From Burkholderiales bacterium (GTDB taxonomy: Bacteria; Pseudomonadota; Gammaproteobacteria; Burkholderiales; Burkholderiaceae_C), in assembly GCA_947458895.1 (NCBI GenBank), contig CANHBY010000087.1, positions 1 through 6,332 on the forward strand: a stretch of DNA of 6,332 nt, in the 5' to 3' direction. The notes beneath the pieces are model-generated. The model had not been told where the DNA came from and did no database searches. It saw only the letters and a program-made list of their open reading frames with translations. Both the position numbers and the translations under genes were made by a program. How positions within the stretch are numbered: the first letter of the stretch is position 1; each line of letters opens with the position of its first letter. This document shows, piece by piece, positions 1 through 6,332 of the stretch.

Positions 1-1977
1 GCTAAGCCGATCGGGAAAGTTGAGCGGGTCACCCAGCGCTGCCTCACGCACCTGCTCAGAGGTCTCGAAATCAAAGTCGGCCAGGCCCAGCATATTGCCC
101 AACACTCGCAACACCTTCCAGCCCGGACGGGTATCTCCCAGGGGCTTGACCACGCCATAAAAACTTTGAACCCGAGCCTCAGCATTCACAAAAGTGCCAG
201 AGGTTTCGGTGAACGGGGCAATGGGCAAAATCACATCAGCACACTGAGCGGCGACACTCTTGAAGGGGGTCAAAGCGACCACCATTTCCGCTGCGCTCAG
301 GGCCTTCAACGCAGCGGGTGCATCGGCAAAATCAAGCGCAGGCTCAACATTGAGTAGCACAACAGCCTTCATGCCACCCGACAGCATTTGCGCCGCATTA
401 AGGCCACCATTGCGAGGCAGGGCATCGACCCATTGAGCGCCCACAGAGTTAGCTGCCTCCGTGAGATAGCCCACGCTGGCACCGGTCTGCTCGGCAATCC
501 AATTGGCCAACAAGAGCAGCTGCGAGGCCTGAGGATGCTGAGCGGCGGCATTGCCTAACAGCACCGCCTTGTTCTCGCCACTCAACAAAGACTTTGCGAT
601 CGCTTTGGCCGGCTCGGATGCAGGCACGGCCAAGGGGGACGACACACCCTTGGCTTCAGCCACGGCCGTGGCGACCTCAGCCAATGCTCGCGGCCAATCG
701 CTGGGGGTAGCGGTGAGCGTCTCGCCCATGTGCATCAGCCAATCATCGGAAACGGCTTGCAGGCGGTGAACCTGCGCACCCTTGCGGGCCGCCTGGCGAA
801 TACGTTGTGCAAACAGCGGGTGGTCTTTGCGCAAAAATGAGCCGACCACAAAGACACGTTGCAGATTTGAGAGCGAAGCAATGGAGGTTCCGAGCCAGCG
901 CGCGCTGGAAGCGTTGCCTACATTGGCAAAATCTGCGTGACGCAGGCGATGGTCGATGTTATCGCTGCCCAAACCACGCATCAACTCTGCCAGCAAATGC
1001 AGCTCTTCGACGGTGCTGTGCGGCGCAGCCAAAGCGCCAATGCTCTGGGCCCCGTGGTCTTGCTTGATGTTCTTCAGGCCCTGGGCCACATATTCGAGCG
1101 CCGTGGTCCAGTCAACCGACTTCCACTCGCCGCCCTGCTTGATCAAGGGCGTTGTGAGGCGCTCTTCGCTGTTCACAGCTTCATACGAGAAGCGGTCGCG
1201 GTCAGCCAGCCAGCACTCGTTCACGGCCTCGTTTTCAAGCGGCACCACGCGAAGAACCTTATTGGCCTTGACCTGAACGATCAGGTTGGCACCCGTGCTG
1301 TCATGAGGGCTGACGCTCTTGCGGCGTGAGAGCTCCCAGGTGCGAGCGCTGTAGCGGAAAGGCTTGCTGGTGAGGGCTCCCACAGGGCAGACGTCGATCA
1401 TGTTGCCCGACAGCTCGGAATCGATGGTTTCGCCGGCCACGGTGGTGATCTCGGAATGCTCGCCCCGATGAATCATGCCGAGCTCCATGATGCCGGCCAC
1501 TTCTTGGCCGAACCTCACGCAGCGCGTGCAGTGAATGCAACGGCTCATTTCTTCCATGGAAATGAGGGGCCCCACATCCTTGTGGAGCACCACGCGTTTT
1601 TCTTCCTGATAGCGCGAGGCCGAGCCACCATAGCCAACCGCCAAATCTTGGAGTTGACATTCGCCGCCCTGGTCACAAATGGGGCAGTCAAGGGGGTGAT
1701 TGATGAGCAAGAACTCCATCACGCTCTGCTGAGCCTTAATGGCTTTGTCGCTCTTAGTGCGAACGATCATGCCCTGGGTCACGGGCGTGGCGCAGGCGGG
1801 CATGGGTTTGGGCGCCTTTTCGACATCGACCAAACACATACGGCAATTGGCCGCAATCGAGAGCTTCTTGTGATAACAAAAGTGGGGGATGTAGGTGCCC
1901 GCCTTTTCAGCAGCGTGCATCACCATGCTGCCCTCGGTCACCTCAACTTTTTTGCCGTCAAGTTCAATTTCAATCAT
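1..1977 (-). CDS. nuoG: NADH-quinone oxidoreductase subunit G, 3' end outside window (partial)
   Basis: Large iron-sulfur subunit of the complex I peripheral arm; it passes electrons from the NuoE/NuoF module toward NuoB. I translated all 659 codons from the ATG at 1977 to the left edge and found no stop or frameshift. The C-terminal part is missing; I recall relatives of roughly 700-800 residues. An N-terminal ferredoxin-like domain supplies N1b (C34, C45, C48, C62). HPLDCPICDQGGEC follows, with N5 ligands H94, C98, C101 and C107. Then come N4 ligands C147, C150, C153 and C197. From about residue 220 the protein resembles molybdopterin oxidoreductases, a non-catalytic relic in this family. 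The N7 motif there is degenerate: SVSPHDSTG (221-229) replaces the first cysteines, leaving only C255. No other in-frame start lies before the upstream stop, so the ATG is well fixed, but it lacks a clear Shine-Dalgarno sequence. It is separated from nuoF by 89 bp, the longest gap seen here. Confidence 0.97.
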   Translation of the reverse strand, partial: MIEIELDGKKVEVTEGSMVMHAAEKAGTYIPHFCYHKKLSIAANCRMCLVDVEKAPKPMPACATPVTQGMIVRTKSDKAIKAQQSVMEFLLINHPLDCPICDQGGECQLQDLAVGYGGSASRYQEEKRVVLHKDVGPLISMEEMSRCIHCTRCVRFGQEVAGIMELGMIHRGEHSEITTVAGETIDSELSGNMIDVCPVGALTSKPFRYSARTWELSRRKSVSPHDSTGANLIVQVKANKVLRVVPLENEAVNECWLADRDRFSYEAVNSEERLTTPLIKQGGEWKSVDWTTALEYVAQGLKNIKQDHGAQSIGALAAPHSTVEELHLLAELMRGLGSDNIDHRLRHADFANVGNASSARWLGTSIASLSNLQRVFVVGSFLRKDHPLFAQRIRQAARKGAQVHRLQAVSDDWLMHMGETLTATPSDWPRALAEVATAVAEAKGVSSPLAVPASEPAKAIAKSLLSGENKAVLLGNAAAQHPQASQLLLLANWIAEQTGASVGYLTEAANSVGAQWVDALPRNGGLNAAQMLSGGMKAVVLLNVEPALDFADAPAALKALSAAEMVVALTPFKSVAAQCADVILPIAPFTETSGTFVNAEARVQSFYGVVKPLGDTRPGWKVLRVLGNMLGLADFDFETSEQVREAALGDPLNFPDRLS

Positions 1978-1984
1978 GAGACCC

Positions 1985-1997
1985 GTCGCTTAGCGAC
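1985..1997 (-). other. Small hairpin just upstream of the nuoG start
   Basis: GTCGC and GCGAC flank a 3-base loop, giving a perfect 5-bp stem that ends 7 nt before the nuoG ATG. The only SD-like GGAG (1997-2000) sits on the far side of the hairpin, with its last base in the stem. In linear sequence it is too far from the start to work well, but folding would bring it closer. The functional reading is speculative. Confidence 0.35.
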
Positions 1998-2053
1998 TCC
2001 ATAAACAACCCGGCCGGCGGTCAAGCTGGTAGGGGATGGGCAAAAAATGTTCA

Positions 2054-2065
2054 CTCGCATGCGAG
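2054..2065. repeat. Perfect 12-bp palindrome just after nuoF
   Basis: CTCGCATGCGAG reads the same on both strands and begins just past the nuoF stop codon. As RNA it could fold only into a short stem (4 bp with a CATG loop). On the coding strand it is followed, after seven bases, by a run of six T (2041-2047 region). This is too weak for a confident terminator call. It could be a protein-binding site, a minor pause or processing site, or chance. Confidence 0.4.
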
Positions 2066-2066
2066 C

Positions 2067-3410
2067 TCAAGCTGCCTCAGCAACCATCGGTTTCTTGTGC
2101 TCGATGAGGTAGGCAAATTCCTCGCGGAAATGCTTGAGCATCGCTCGCACAGGCATGGCGGCCGCATCGCCCAAAGCACAGATGGTGCGACCCTGAATGT
2201 TGTCGGCCACCGAGTTGAGCAAATCGATGTCCTCAGTGCGACCCTGCCCGTGGGCAATGCGCTCGACCATGCGATACAGCCATCCGGTACCCTCACGGCA
2301 AGGTGTGCATTGGCCGCAGCTCTCGTGCATGTAGAAATACGACAAGCGAAGCAGGCTCTTGACCATGCAGCGTGAGTCGTCGAGCACGATCACCGCCCCT
2401 GAACCGAGCATGGAGCCAGCCTTGGCAATGCTGTCGTAGTCCATGGTGGTGTCGAGCATGATGGAAGCCGGCAACACAGGCGACGACGAACCACCAGGGA
2501 TCACGGCCTTGAGCTTTTGACCCTTGCGAACACCACCGGCCAGTTCGAGCAACACGGAAAATGGGGTTCCCATGGGAATTTCATAGTTGCCTGGGCGCTC
2601 GACATCACCCGAGACCGAATAAATCTTGGTGCCGCCGTTATTGGGTTTGCCCACCTCCAGGTAGGCCTGGCCACCATTGCAGATGATCCAGGGCACCGCA
2701 GCGAAGGTTTCGGTGTTGTTGATGGTGGTGGGCTTGCCGTACAAGCCGAAGCTGGCAGGGAACGGTGGCTTGAAGCGGGGCTGGCCTTTTTTACCCTCCA
2801 AAGACTCGAGCAGCGCCGTTTCCTCACCGCAGATATAGGCTCCAAAACCGTGGGCTGCATGCAATTGGAAACTAAAACTGGAACCCTGGATGTTGGCGCC
2901 CAAAAGGCCTGCCTCACGCGCCTCTTCGAGTGCGGCCTCAAAACGATCATAGGCCTCGAAGATTTCGCCGTGGATGTAGTTGTAGCCCACGGAAATGCCC
3001 ATCGCATAGGCAGCGATGGCCATGCCTTCGATTACGCTGTGGGGGTTGTACAGCAGGATGTCGCGGTCTTTGCAAGTGCCGGGCTCACCCTCGTCAGAGT
3101 TGCACACCAAGTACTTCTGGCCAGGGAACTGGCGGGGCATGAAGCTCCACTTGAGGCCAGTGGGGAAGCCCGCACCGCCACGACCACGCAGGCCGGAGGT
3201 CTTGACCTCGGCAATCACCTGCTCAGGCAACATGCCCTCGGAGCCGTCTTGGCCGAGAATCTTTTTGAGGGCTTGGTAACCGCCCCTGGCGAGGTAGTCG
3301 TTCAAATGCCAATTGCTGCCGTTGAGGCCAGCGTAGATCTGAGGCTTGATATGGCGACCGTGGAAACAGGTCTCCTGTCCCTTGGCTTGAAACTTCGAAA
3401 GATCGAGCAT
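2067..3410 (-). CDS. nuoF: NADH-quinone oxidoreductase subunit F (NADH- and FMN-binding)
   Basis: The 447-residue flavoprotein where NADH is oxidised and hydride passes to FMN; it sits at the tip of the peripheral arm on the cytoplasmic side. The glycine-rich [10 protein letters not shown] (76-85) and the [15 protein letters not shown] region (103-117) belong to the FMN/NADH pocket. [12 protein letters not shown] (195-206) is the second family signature. The N3 [4Fe-4S] cluster ligands are C365, C368 and C371 in [12 protein letters not shown], plus C411 in the [13 protein letters not shown] segment. Length is normal for the family and the protein is complete. The ATG at 3410 is preceded by AAAAGG at a 9-nt spacing, which supports this start. 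It lies 31 bp after nuoE and forms the NADH dehydrogenase module with NuoE and NuoG. Nothing in the protein looks damaged or transferred. Confidence 0.98.
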   Translation of the reverse strand: MLDLSKFQAKGQETCFHGRHIKPQIYAGLNGSNWHLNDYLARGGYQALKKILGQDGSEGMLPEQVIAEVKTSGLRGRGGAGFPTGLKWSFMPRQFPGQKYLVCNSDEGEPGTCKDRDILLYNPHSVIEGMAIAAYAMGISVGYNYIHGEIFEAYDRFEAALEEAREAGLLGANIQGSSFSFQLHAAHGFGAYICGEETALLESLEGKKGQPRFKPPFPASFGLYGKPTTINNTETFAAVPWIICNGGQAYLEVGKPNNGGTKIYSVSGDVERPGNYEIPMGTPFSVLLELAGGVRKGQKLKAVIPGGSSSPVLPASIMLDTTMDYDSIAKAGSMLGSGAVIVLDDSRCMVKSLLRLSYFYMHESCGQCTPCREGTGWLYRMVERIAHGQGRTEDIDLLNSVADNIQGRTICALGDAAAMPVRAMLKHFREEFAYLIEHKKPMVAEAA

Positions 3411-3419
3411 GAAAGAAAA

Positions 3420-3425
3420 CCTTTT
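3420..3425 (-). promoter_or_regulatory. Ribosome binding site of nuoF
   Basis: AAAAGG lies 9 nt before the nuoF ATG in the 31-bp gap after nuoE. It supports the chosen start. Confidence 0.65.
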
Positions 3426-3441
3426 GGCGACCTTGAGTGAC

Positions 3442-3945
3442 TTAACGCAAAGCAGGCTGGGCCTGAAGCAGGCCGATCAGTTCGTCAAGCCTTTGCTTGT
3501 TCATGAAGCTGCACATTTGCCGGTCATTCACCAACAAAACCGGTGAGTCGGCACAAGCGCCCAGACATTCGCTTTTCTGAACCGTGATTCGACCATCGGC
3601 CGTTGTGCCGCCCTCTTCTACGCCCAGGCGTTCGCACAGATGTTCCAGCGCTGTTTGCCCATCACGCAGTTGACAAGGCAAGTTGGTACAGACGTTCAAC
3701 TTGAACTGGCCCAGCGGGCGCTGGTTGTACATGTTGTAGAAGGTGGTGACCTCATGCACGGCAATGACCGGCATCCCCAGATACTCAGCCACCAGCTTTT
3801 CGCTCTCAGGCGACACATGCCCATGGTCTTGCTGAACGACGGCCAGGCAAGCCATCACGGCCGACTGCTTTTGGTCGGCTGGGTATTTGGCAACTTCGCG
3901 AGCAAAACGCGCACGAGTGGCATCAGAAAGAATGAATTCACTCAC
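3442..3945 (-). CDS. nuoE: NADH-quinone oxidoreductase subunit E (2Fe-2S, thioredoxin-like), GTG start
   Basis: A 167-residue subunit of the 24-kDa family that carries the N1a [2Fe-2S] cluster beside the FMN of NuoF. An N-terminal helical segment (about 1-65) leads through [13 protein letters not shown] (65-77) into a thioredoxin-like domain. The four cluster ligands are C86 and C91 (CTNLPC) and C127 and C131 (CLGAC), the expected C-x4-C and C-x3-C pairs. The start codon is GTG at 3945-3943, not ATG. It overlaps the nuoD stop in the sequence GTGA, so the two genes share four bases. A strong GGGGAGG lies 7 nt upstream, inside the end of nuoD. That arrangement suggests translational coupling to nuoD. 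The length and motifs are typical, and the TAA stop is at 3444-3442. Confidence 0.97.
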   Translation of the reverse strand: MSEFILSDATRARFAREVAKYPADQKQSAVMACLAVVQQDHGHVSPESEKLVAEYLGMPVIAVHEVTTFYNMYNQRPLGQFKLNVCTNLPCQLRDGQTALEHLCERLGVEEGGTTADGRITVQKSECLGACADSPVLLVNDRQMCSFMNKQRLDELIGLLQAQPALR

Positions 3946-5195
3946 CGGTCAACCTCCCCAAACACGATATCCATGGTGCCGATCACGGCCACAGCGTCGG
4001 CGATCATGTGGCCGCGGGACAGTTCATCGAGCGCGGCCAAATGGGCAAAGCCAGGCGCGCGAATTTTCAGGCGATAAGGCTTGTTGGAGCCATCACTCAC
4101 CAGGTAAATACCGAACTCACCTTTAGGGTGCTCGACGGCAGCGTAGGCTTCGCCTTCGGGCACGTGGAAGCCTTCAGTGAACAACTTGAAGTGGTGAATC
4201 AGTTGTTCCATGCTGGTCTTCATTTCGACCCGGGAAGGTGGCGCCACTTTGTGATTGTCGGTGATCACAGGACCGGGATTGGTACGCAGCCAATCGACGC
4301 ACTGCTTGATGATCCGGTTGGACTGACGCATTTCCTCGATACGCACAAGGTACCGGTCATAGGTGTCGCCATTGACGCCCACAGGAACATCAAAGTCCAT
4401 CTTGGCGTAGACATCGTAGGGTTGGTTTTTGCGAAGGTCCCAGGCGATGCCTGAACCACGCAGCATGGGCCCCGTGAAGCCCAAATTGAGGGCGCGCTCT
4501 GGAGAGACAACGCCGATACCTACGGTACGCTGCTTCCAGATGCGGTTGTCGGTGAGCAGTGTTTCGTAATCGTCAACATAGCGCGGGAAGCGCTGGACGA
4601 AGTCATCAATGAAGTCGAGCAAAGAACCTTGGCGGTTTTCATTGAGCTTGGAAATGGCCTTGGCATTGCGGATTTTCGATGCCTTGTACTGCGGCATCAA
4701 ATCGGGCAGATCGCGATAAACACCACCCGGACGGAAGTAGGCCGCATGCATACGAGCACCGGAGACGGCCTCGTAGGTATCAAAAAGGTCTTCACGCTCG
4801 CGGAAGCAGTAGATGAAAATATTCATCGCGCCGCAGTCAAGGCCGTGGCACCCGAGCCAGAGCAAATGGTTCAGCAAACGAGTGATCTCGCTGAACATGA
4901 CCCTGATGTACTGAGCACGCTCAGGCACCTGGATTCCCAGCAACTTCTCAAGGGCCAAGCAATAGGCATGTTCGTTGCACATCATCGACACGTAGTCGAG
5001 ACGGTCCATGTAGGGCAACGATTGAATGAAGGTTTTGCTCTCGGCTAACTTTTCGGTGGCACGGTGGAGCAGGCCAATGTGCGGATCGGCGCGTTGAATG
5101 ACTTCGCCGTCAAGCTCGAGTACCAAGCGCAACACACCGTGCGCGGCCGGGTGCTGAGGACCGAAGTTGAGGGTGTAATTCTTGATTTCAGCCAT
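3942..5195 (-). CDS. nuoD: NADH-quinone oxidoreductase subunit D (49-kDa family, quinone site)
   Basis: A 417-residue subunit related to the large subunit of [NiFe] hydrogenases, without the metal ligands; with NuoB it forms the quinone-binding pocket at the base of the peripheral arm. GPQHPAAHG (12-20) contains H19, and RLDY contains Y68. By my alignment from memory these match Thermus Nqo4 H38 and Y87, the residues that contact the quinone head group. [10 protein letters not shown] (41-50) is the family signature; alanine in place of the common glycine matches betaproteobacterial NuoD as I recall it. The C-terminal [16 protein letters not shown] and FGEVDR segments are intact. nuoD is a separate gene here, unlike the fused nuoCD of E. 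coli. The ATG at 5195 has a modest GGGA 9 nt upstream. The gene starts 30 bp after nuoC and its stop overlaps nuoE. Confidence 0.98.
   Translation of the reverse strand: MAEIKNYTLNFGPQHPAAHGVLRLVLELDGEVIQRADPHIGLLHRATEKLAESKTFIQSLPYMDRLDYVSMMCNEHAYCLALEKLLGIQVPERAQYIRVMFSEITRLLNHLLWLGCHGLDCGAMNIFIYCFREREDLFDTYEAVSGARMHAAYFRPGGVYRDLPDLMPQYKASKIRNAKAISKLNENRQGSLLDFIDDFVQRFPRYVDDYETLLTDNRIWKQRTVGIGVVSPERALNLGFTGPMLRGSGIAWDLRKNQPYDVYAKMDFDVPVGVNGDTYDRYLVRIEEMRQSNRIIKQCVDWLRTNPGPVITDNHKVAPPSRVEMKTSMEQLIHHFKLFTEGFHVPEGEAYAAVEHPKGEFGIYLVSDGSNKPYRLKIRAPGFAHLAALDELSRGHMIADAVAVIGTMDIVFGEVDR
3953..3959 (-). promoter_or_regulatory. Strong ribosome binding site of nuoE inside the end of nuoD
   Basis: GGGGAGG on the minus strand is the strongest SD in the window and lies 7 nt before the GTG of nuoE, within the last codons of nuoD. 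It decides the GTG start and may compensate for the weaker start codon. Confidence 0.85.
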
Positions 5196-5204
5196 TGAGT
5201 TTCA

Positions 5205-5208
5205 TCCC
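5205..5208 (-). promoter_or_regulatory. Weak ribosome binding site of nuoD
   Basis: GGGA lies 9 nt before the nuoD ATG, in the 30-bp gap after nuoC. It is a modest match and the only SD-like stretch near this start. Confidence 0.45.
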
Positions 5209-5225
5209 GAATCGGTGGCAGGCCA

Positions 5226-5822
5226 TCAGTGCAATCCGCCGTAGTTTTCGTCGCGGACAATGCGCGGCGTGATTTCACGCGGCTCGATGGTCACTGGCTG
5301 GTAGATGACACGCTTTTGCTCAGGGTCATAGCGCATCTCCACGTGACCGGAGGTGGGAAAATCTTTACGGAAGGGGTGCCCAATGAAGCCGTAATCGGTG
5401 AGGATGCGGCGCAGGTCTTGGTGCCCTTCGAAGATGATGCCGAACAGGTCGAAGGCTTCGCGTTCGAACCAATTGGCGGCACTCCAGACCTCGGTCACTG
5501 AGGCCACCAAGGGGAGATCATCATCCGGGCAGAAAACCTTCAGGCGCAAACGCCAGTTATGCCCCACCGAGAGCAGGTGAGACACCACACAGAAACGAGG
5601 CCCTTCCCAAGGCTGATCTTTGTACGAGGCATAGTCGACACCGCACAGATCGATCAGTTGTTGAAATCTCAGCTCAGGATGATCGCGCAGCAGAGTAGCG
5701 CAATCGAGATAGTCAGCCGAGGAGACAGCGATGGTGATTTCACCACGCTCAACGCGAAGATGCTGCAGCTTAGCGCCGAGGCAAGTGGAGAGCGCTGTTT
5801 GAAGCGTTTGGAGTCTGGTCAT
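5226..5822 (-). CDS. nuoC: NADH-quinone oxidoreductase subunit C (30-kDa family)
   Basis: A 198-residue cofactor-free subunit that packs against NuoD and NuoB and helps connect the peripheral arm to the membrane arm. The family signature is clear: [22 protein letters not shown] spans residues 118-139 (with ERE at 120-122) and runs on into [17 protein letters not shown] (140-156). The C-terminal tail ([21 protein letters not shown]) is typical of the unfused type that ends just before nuoD. The ATG at 5822 is the only start after an in-frame stop 15 nt upstream. The 15 bp between nuoB and nuoC contain no Shine-Dalgarno sequence; instead they read GACCTCTTT on the coding strand, closer to the anti-SD than to an SD. 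Translation may therefore depend on ribosomes finishing nuoB. The length is normal, with no sign of damage. Confidence 0.97.
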   Translation of the reverse strand: MTRLQTLQTALSTCLGAKLQHLRVERGEITIAVSSADYLDCATLLRDHPELRFQQLIDLCGVDYASYKDQPWEGPRFCVVSHLLSVGHNWRLRLKVFCPDDDLPLVASVTEVWSAANWFEREAFDLFGIIFEGHQDLRRILTDYGFIGHPFRKDFPTSGHVEMRYDPEQKRVIYQPVTIEPREITPRIVRDENYGGLH

Positions 5823-5837
5823 AAAGAGGTCACGCGC

Positions 5838-6314
5838 TCAACGGGCAATGGTGTTTTCTCTGCGGATCTTGGATTGGAGTTGCAAGATGCCGTACAGCAA
5901 CGCCTCAGCGGTGGGTGGACAACCGGGAACGTACACATCGACCGGCACAATGCGATCACAGCCACGCACCACCGAGTAGCTGTAGTGGTAGTAGCCACCA
6001 CCGTTGGCACAGGAGCCCATGCTGATGACCCAACGAGGTTCGGCCATTTGGTCGTAAACCTTGCGCAAGGCCGGCGCCATTTTGTTGCACAGTGTGCCAG
6101 CCACGATCATGAGATCACTCTGGCGCGGACTGGGCCTGAAAAGCATACCGAAGCGATCAATGTCGTAGCGAGCAGCACCCGCATGCATCATCTCGACGGC
6201 GCAGCAGGCCAAACCGAAAGTCATGGGCCAAAGCGACCCCGTCTTGGACCAGTTGATGACGGAATCCAAACTGGTGGTGACGAAACCCTCTTTCAAAACG
6301 CCTTCAATGCCCAT
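5838..6314 (-). CDS. nuoB: NADH-quinone oxidoreductase subunit B (N2 cluster)
   Basis: A 158-residue subunit (PSST / 20-kDa family) that carries N2, the terminal [4Fe-4S] cluster that donates electrons to quinone at the NuoB/NuoD interface. The four ligands are visible: the adjacent pair C37-C38 in [12 protein letters not shown]102 in [11 protein letters not shown], and C132 in [12 protein letters not shown]. The segments [12 protein letters not shown] (56-67) and [18 protein letters not shown] (73-90) are characteristic of the family. The ATG at 6314 is preceded by GAGGTG with a 5-nt spacing, which fixes the start. It begins 9 bp after the inferred nuoA stop and ends 15 bp before nuoC. The protein is complete and of normal length for the betaproteobacterial form. 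Confidence 0.98.
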   Translation of the reverse strand: MGIEGVLKEGFVTTSLDSVINWSKTGSLWPMTFGLACCAVEMMHAGAARYDIDRFGMLFRPSPRQSDLMIVAGTLCNKMAPALRKVYDQMAEPRWVISMGSCANGGGYYHYSYSVVRGCDRIVPVDVYVPGCPPTAEALLYGILQLQSKIRRENTIAR

Positions 6315-6319
6315 GTTGT

Positions 6320-6325
6320 CACCTC
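6320..6325 (-). promoter_or_regulatory. Ribosome binding site of nuoB
   Basis: GAGGTG on the minus strand lies 5 nt before the nuoB ATG and overlaps the inferred nuoA stop codon, favouring re-initiation after nuoA. Confidence 0.75.
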
Positions 6326-6332
6326 ACTCCCA
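6324..6332 (-). CDS. nuoA: Extreme 3' end of NADH-quinone oxidoreductase subunit A (partial)
   Basis: The first nine bases on the minus strand read TGG GAG TGA, that is Trp-Glu-stop. Betaproteobacterial NuoA proteins, as I recall them, commonly end in DWE or a similar Trp-Glu tail, and nuoA directly precedes nuoB in nuo operons. The call rests on gene order and these two residues only, since the rest of the gene is outside the window. NuoA is a small three-helix membrane subunit next to the quinone channel. The stop overlaps the nuoB Shine-Dalgarno sequence. Confidence 0.6.
   Translation of the reverse strand, partial: WE

Noticed and set aside
1..1977. Possible broken nuoG, because no complete frame is bounded by start and stop within the window
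   Set aside because: Codon-by-codon translation shows one intact frame from 1977 to the left edge; the gene is cut by the window, not by mutation.
1456..2004. A 182-codon open frame on the plus strand
   Set aside because: It is antisense to the conserved cluster-binding region of nuoG, and its histidine-rich product has no recognisable domain; treated as a shadow.
2010..2017. CCGGCCGG palindrome in the nuoF-nuoG gap
   Set aside because: An 8-bp GC-only palindrome is common in GC-rich DNA, and nothing around it suggests a function.
2517..3440. A 307-codon open frame on the plus strand
   Set aside because: It is almost wholly antisense to nuoF, whose protein is strongly conserved with all expected motifs. 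The antisense product shows no recognisable domain. Long antisense frames are expected opposite GC-rich coding sequence.
4008..4454. Plus-strand open frames opposite nuoD (also 4629-5048)
   Set aside because: Both lie opposite conserved NuoD sequence and show no domain, so they are shadows of the real gene.
5064..5066. Alanine instead of glycine in the NuoD signature HRATEK
   Set aside because: It first looks like a missing signature residue, but the HRATEK form is what I recall as normal for betaproteobacterial NuoD, so it is not an anomaly.

Overview
The window is the middle of a bacterial nuo operon, which encodes the proton-pumping NADH:ubiquinone oxidoreductase (respiratory complex I, NDH-1). 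Every gene lies on the minus strand. In transcription order, right to left, they are: the last two codons and stop of nuoA (window edge), nuoB, nuoC, nuoD, nuoE, nuoF, and nuoG (its 3' end runs off the left edge). No gene on the plus strand is supportable; the long plus-strand open frames lie antisense to these conserved genes.

The organism looks like a betaproteobacterium of the order Burkholderiales, possibly Comamonadaceae-like. This rests on remembered family sequences, not a search. Supporting points are separate nuoC and nuoD genes (fused in E. coli), the NuoD signatures HRATEK and [10 protein letters not shown], a NuoG that has lost most of the N7 cluster ligands, and moderately high GC. 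Genus cannot be decided from this window.

The layout is compact. The gaps are: nuoA-nuoB 9 bp, nuoB-nuoC 15 bp, nuoC-nuoD 30 bp, nuoD-nuoE a 4-base GTGA overlap, nuoE-nuoF 31 bp and nuoF-nuoG 89 bp. No promoter or convincing terminator is visible, so the operon promoter is presumably upstream of nuoA, outside the window. The nuoF-nuoG gap is the only unusual intergenic stretch: it holds a perfect 12-bp palindrome, a small hairpin next to the nuoG start, and a ten-codon frame that overlaps that start.

Together the genes encode the peripheral arm of complex I. NuoF oxidises NADH at FMN (N3 cluster), NuoE carries N1a, NuoG carries N1b, N4 and N5, and NuoB carries N2, which passes electrons to quinone at the NuoB/NuoD interface. 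NuoC helps join the arm to the membrane part. All expected cluster ligands in NuoB, NuoE and NuoF are present, and all reading frames are intact as far as they can be seen. This is an ordinary housekeeping region; I found no new biological system in it, and the findings are modest.
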